Source: Pedosphaera sp. (GTDB lineage: Bacteria; Verrucomicrobiota; Verrucomicrobiia; Limisphaerales; SIAT01). From it: a DNA stretch of 7,112 bases. The position numbers and the translations under genes are program-made. Under the pieces are notes generated by a model. It was given only the letters and a program-made list of their open reading frames with translations, was not told the DNA's origin and made no database searches. This document shows, one piece after another, positions 4,236 to 7,112 of this stretch (position 1 is its first letter; each line of letters starts with the position of its first letter). Location of the stretch: positions 1-7,112 of the forward strand of contig SIAT01000094.1 in NCBI GenBank assembly GCA_009691645.1. The letters are read 5' to 3'.

Positions 4236-7112
4236 TCACTTCAAACTGCGGATCCAATCGGCGAGGAGCTTCGTCGCCTTTTCATCCGTCATCGAGGTTG
4301 CCATCGGCGGCATCTGGCCGGGGCCGCGCGTGCCGACGCGTTGGAGCAACACGGAATGTTCGGGCGCACCGGGCGCGATGAGGCGTCCGTCGGCAAGGGC
4401 CGGGAAAGAGTGCAGCGGTTTCACATCGAGCAGGCGTGTGTTCGCAAGTGGCGTGGAGAACTCGAGGTCGATCTGGGCGTTGCCGCCGCCGGCCTCGACG
4501 TGGCAGTGGGCGCAGTTGCTTTGGAGATAAGCGCGCGCGCGCGCGTCCACGGGAGCCTTTTCATCGTACGGATTCGCGAGTCGGCGGAGGTTCTCAGGAT
4601 TGCGCGGAAGGAACGCGTTGTGCTGGTTCTGCGCGCGTTGATTAGCCATTGGCGCTTGCTTGTTCCACAGCTCGTTTGTGGTCTTGTCGTCGGTGCCAGA
4701 TGCTTTCGCTTCGCGGAAGAAACGGTCGCGTTCGTAATCGGATGTCCTAGTGCGCAGCAGGCCGAGTTTCTCGAGCACGACGAGTTGGTTGGCGCGGACG
4801 CCGTTGTAGTCGTGGTCGCGGTTCATCTGCGATTCAGTGAGGCCGAGGACGAAAGTCGACGCGCGGCTGTGGCAGACGAGACATTCGGCGCGACTCGGAT
4901 AATGCCAAGTCTGCTTGCGGACGCCGCCGGGAGCGTTCGCATCGCGGATGTTGATTTCCTCGTCCACACCGGCGTCGGCGACGAGCGTGGCGTCGGTCTG
5001 CGCATCGTTCCAACGATAGGTGTACCCGGCCCATTCGCTATTTTGTTTCAGCATCACGCGCGTTTCCAACCGGCGGTTCGTCGCAGGTTTTCCAACGGTG
5101 GTTTCCAGCGAGAATGTTTTCACTAGCACCACGCCGTCGGGAAGGCCCCAACTGCGCTGATGGGTGAAGTCGATCTGCGTGCCGGGTGGCAAGGCGAGGA
5201 ACCGTTCCTTGTTCGCGCCGTCGGACCAAAGCTGCGAATTGACGGAATAAGGGATGACGGCGGGATTAAGCCGGTGGTTTTTCGTCGAAGCGAAGAGACC
5301 GGTCTCGCTGAGCTTGGTTGGAAAGGAAGCGGAACGGGTTTCAATCGTGGTCGGTTCGAGGCGGTAGAAAAGTCCGGCGTGATCCACGATGATCGGTTCG
5401 CCGTCGTGATCTTCGCCGATGGCTGTGATCTTGCACGTGGTGCGCGCGACTTCGCCCTGCCAAAGCACTCGCGTGCCGTCGTGGCGGATGCCCCAAATGC
5501 GGCCGGTGGAATAATCGCCGTAGAGATACGCTCCGCGCAGTCCAGACAGTTTCTGGCCGTGATAGACCATGCCGCCGGTGAGCGAGCGCGCTTCGACATG
5601 ATGATGTTCGGCGACCGGTTTGCTGAGTTTTCCGGGACCGAGCGCACGGTTGGGATAGAAGGCGTGGCTGCCTTCGTACGCGCTCCAGCCGTAGTTCGCG
5701 CCGCGCTCGACCAGTTTGACCGACTCCCACAAATCCTGTCCGTTCTCGCCGACCCAGATGTGGCCAGTAAGTTTGTCCGCCGCGATGCGCCACGGGTTTC
5801 GGAAACCGTGCGCCCACGTCTCGGGTCGCGCGCCGGGCGTGGTGAGGAACGGATTGTCCGCAGGGACGGTGTAAGTTTTTCCAGCAGGCGCATTCAGCAC
5901 GTCGATGCGCAGCACCTTCGAGAGCAATAGATCAATTCGCTGCCCAGTGAGGTTGATGTCTGAATCAGTCGTGCCATCGCCGGAGGTGAAGTAGAGCATT
6001 TTGTCTTTACCGAAAACGAGGTCACCGCCGTTGTGTCCATCCGAGATCCATTCGATGACGACTTGTTCGGATTGCGGATCAACCACGCCGGTTGGTTCAC
6101 GTGGGACGGTGAGACGTGAGACGCGCGATCGGTTTGTGCCATCGCCGAAGCCGCCGTTGTGGCCCAGGTAGAGCCAGCCGTTGCGCGCGTAATCGGGATG
6201 GAACGCCAAGCCGTAGGCCGTGCTTTTGCCTTTCCAAATGAGTTGAGGCGCACGGTTCGTCTGGCCCGGCGTGACCCGCCAAATCTGGCCGGGACCGTAG
6301 CTGCCATCCGAAGCGATGATGAACAAATCGCGCGTGCCGGGCTCGGCGTGGAGATGGATTGGGAACTTAAGATTGATTTCACTCAGCGTCTTCACCGCGC
6401 GAAATGGCGGCGCGGGATCTGGTGAGCCGACAAGTCGCGAGGCGGTCCACGGCGGGAATTGGATTTTCGCCAGCGGACTCGTGGCCTCGTTCGGGCCGAC
6501 GAACTTCAACGCCGAGTAGCGGTCGGTTTGGTGGAAATTTACTTCGGTTAAGTTTGCGGAAGTGGAGAGCTCCGGCTCCGGCGCATCCTTCGTGTAATCA
6601 TATCGGCAGAGCGCGAAGTGCCACTGCTCGTCTGGCACAGGCCGTCCGCCGGTGCGGAGGAAATCGCGCCACGGGATGCGGCCCTCGACCGACCAGCCGC
6701 GGTCGCGATCGTCGCGGCGGTTGAGCGTGCCGCGCAGCGCGACCTTCGATTCGAGATGGAACACGCCATCTTTTCGATGGTCAACGAGAGAGGCATTATT
6801 TTCGCGCTTCGGCACGAACATGTCGAAGCGTGTGTTGGCCGCGTTCACCTGAAATTCATAGTAACCAGTTTTGTTCTCAGCCGGTTTGAAGAAGAGTTCG
6901 AACACGTCGCTGTCCCGCGTCTGGCCGTCGTGTTCGGTGACGTCGGCGAAAAGATCGACGTCATCCATCTCGGCGAAGAAGTAGAGGAACTCGCGATCCC
7001 ACAACAGCCGTGCGCGCGTGGCGGCGCGGGCGGGATGCGCCTGCGCACCGAGCCACGGCAGGCGGAAATTATCGAGCACCTGCGCGTGCCGCCACGCTTC
7101 GTCACTGGAGGA
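4236..7112 (-). CDS. CBM9-like / PQQ-type glucose-sorbosone dehydrogenase / cytochrome c fusion, 5' end missing
   Basis: 958 residues are visible and the frame is open through the right edge, so the start and any signal peptide lie outside. Counting from the edge: residues 1-205 are a CBM9-like domain (DEAWR, LLWDREFLYFFAEMDD, SDVFELFFKP, WSVEGRIPW). Residues about 235-585 are a GSDH beta-propeller with LAFHPDYARNGWLYLG, DGHNGGDLVFG (His360, aligning by eye with the catalytic His of soluble glucose dehydrogenase), HGFRNPWRI (Arg438, expected near PQQ), VGENGQDLWE and GANYGW. Residues about 595-958 form a module with SQLWSDGANKERF, haem motifs CLVCH (744-748; 4869-4883) and CAHCH (867-871; 4500-4514), and GQMPPM (Met934) as a possible distal ligand; it resembles the conserved HNE_0200-type family. 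Likely role: extracytoplasmic oxidation of a sugar or similar substrate, with electrons passed to haem c. Substrate and PQQ use are inferred. It converges on the STN-like gene with a 39-base gap. Confidence 0.9.
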   Translation of the reverse strand, partial: SSSDEAWRHAQVLDNFRLPWLGAQAHPARAATRARLLWDREFLYFFAEMDDVDLFADVTEHDGQTRDSDVFELFFKPAENKTGYYEFQVNAANTRFDMFVPKRENNASLVDHRKDGVFHLESKVALRGTLNRRDDRDRGWSVEGRIPWRDFLRTGGRPVPDEQWHFALCRYDYTKDAPEPELSTSANLTEVNFHQTDRYSALKFVGPNEATSPLAKIQFPPWTASRLVGSPDPAPPFRAVKTLSEINLKFPIHLHAEPGTRDLFIIASDGSYGPGQIWRVTPGQTNRAPQLIWKGKSTAYGLAFHPDYARNGWLYLGHNGGFGDGTNRSRVSRLTVPREPTGVVDPQSEQVVIEWISDGHNGGDLVFGKDKMLYFTSGDGTTDSDINLTGQRIDLLLSKVLRIDVLNAPAGKTYTVPADNPFLTTPGARPETWAHGFRNPWRIAADKLTGHIWVGENGQDLWESVKLVERGANYGWSAYEGSHAFYPNRALGPGKLSKPVAEHHHVEARSLTGGMVYHGQKLSGLRGAYLYGDYSTGRIWGIRHDGTRVLWQGEVARTTCKITAIGEDHDGEPIIVDHAGLFYRLEPTTIETRSASFPTKLSETGLFASTKNHRLNPAVIPYSVNSQLWSDGANKERFLALPPGTQIDFTHQRSWGLPDGVVLVKTFSLETTVGKPATNRRLETRVMLKQNSEWAGYTYRWNDAQTDATLVADAGVDEEINIRDANAPGGVRKQTWHYPSRAECLVCHSRASTFVLGLTESQMNRDHDYNGVRANQLVVLEKLGLLRTRTSDYERDRFFREAKASGTDDKTTNELWNKQAPMANQRAQNQHNAFLPRNPENLRRLANPYDEKAPVDARARAYLQSNCAHCHVEAGGGNAQIDLEFSTPLANTRLLDVKPLHSFPALADGRLIAPGAPEHSVLLQRVGTRGPGQMPPMATSMTDEKATKLLADWIRSLK
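4531..4545. repeat. Alternating GC tract (15 bases) inside the fusion gene
   Basis: An uninterrupted run of seven GC dinucleotides plus a final G lies in coding sequence and encodes part of DARARAY, 7-12 residues before the second haem motif. Alternating purine-pyrimidine GC runs can adopt Z-DNA and can slip during replication; a 2-base slip would frameshift the protein before the CAHCH motif. The frame is intact here. Confidence 0.6.

Noticed and set aside
4227..5930. Plus-strand open frames of 299 codons (4227-5126) and 256 codons (5160-5930)
   Set aside because: Both are antisense to the dehydrogenase/cytochrome fusion, whose frame carries CxxCH and GSDH motifs; the translations are low-information and match nothing I know.
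7077..7079. GTG as the true start of the fusion protein
   Set aside because: The frame stays open to the window edge and the codons upstream read SSDEAWRHAQ, the normal beginning of a CBM9-like domain, so the real start and any signal peptide are outside.
1..7112. CRISPR array, insertion sequence, tRNA, rRNA or riboswitch
   Set aside because: No spaced direct repeats, transposase motifs, terminal inverted repeats or conserved RNA sequences were seen; the only non-coding stretches are 109 and 39 bases long.

Overview
The window is GC-rich and almost entirely coding. It looks like a chromosomal fragment from a bacterium of the Planctomycetes-Verrucomicrobia group, most likely a verrucomicrobium of the Pedosphaera type. 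The basis is gene content: a DUF1501 protein next to a 'planctomycete cytochrome c' (PSCyt1-DUF1549-DUF1553) protein, a short STN/secretin-N-like exported protein of a kind I associate with Verrucomicrobia, and a large CBM9-like / sugar dehydrogenase / cytochrome c fusion. The taxonomic placement is inference from protein families only; there is no rRNA or other marker in the window.

Layout: (i) 1-335, minus strand, N-terminal part of a Tat-exported DUF1501 protein that runs off the left edge. (ii) 332-3421, minus strand, a 1029-residue Sec-exported PSCyt1/DUF1549/DUF1553 protein; its stop codon overlaps the DUF1501 start (ATGA), so the two form an operon read right to left. (iii) 3422-3530, a 109-base divergent intergenic region with a perfect 13-base palindrome and possible promoters in both directions. 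(iv) 3531-4196, plus strand, a 221-residue exported STN-like protein with a proline-rich linker. (v) 4197-4235, a 39-base convergent gap with only a weak hairpin. (vi) 4236-7112, minus strand, a very large protein, open through the right edge, with a CBM9-like domain, a PQQ-type glucose/sorbosone dehydrogenase propeller and a C-terminal part with two CxxCH haem motifs.

All four products appear to be exported or to work outside the cytoplasm. Two of them carry haem c motifs. The common theme is periplasmic or cell-surface processing and oxidation of carbohydrate-like material, but the substrate of each protein is unknown. No tRNA, rRNA, CRISPR array, insertion sequence or phage gene was seen, and I found no strong sign of a wholly new system. 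The most interesting points are the architecture of the large fusion protein, the short stand-alone STN-like protein, and the palindromic divergent promoter region whose genes may be translated from nearly leaderless messages.
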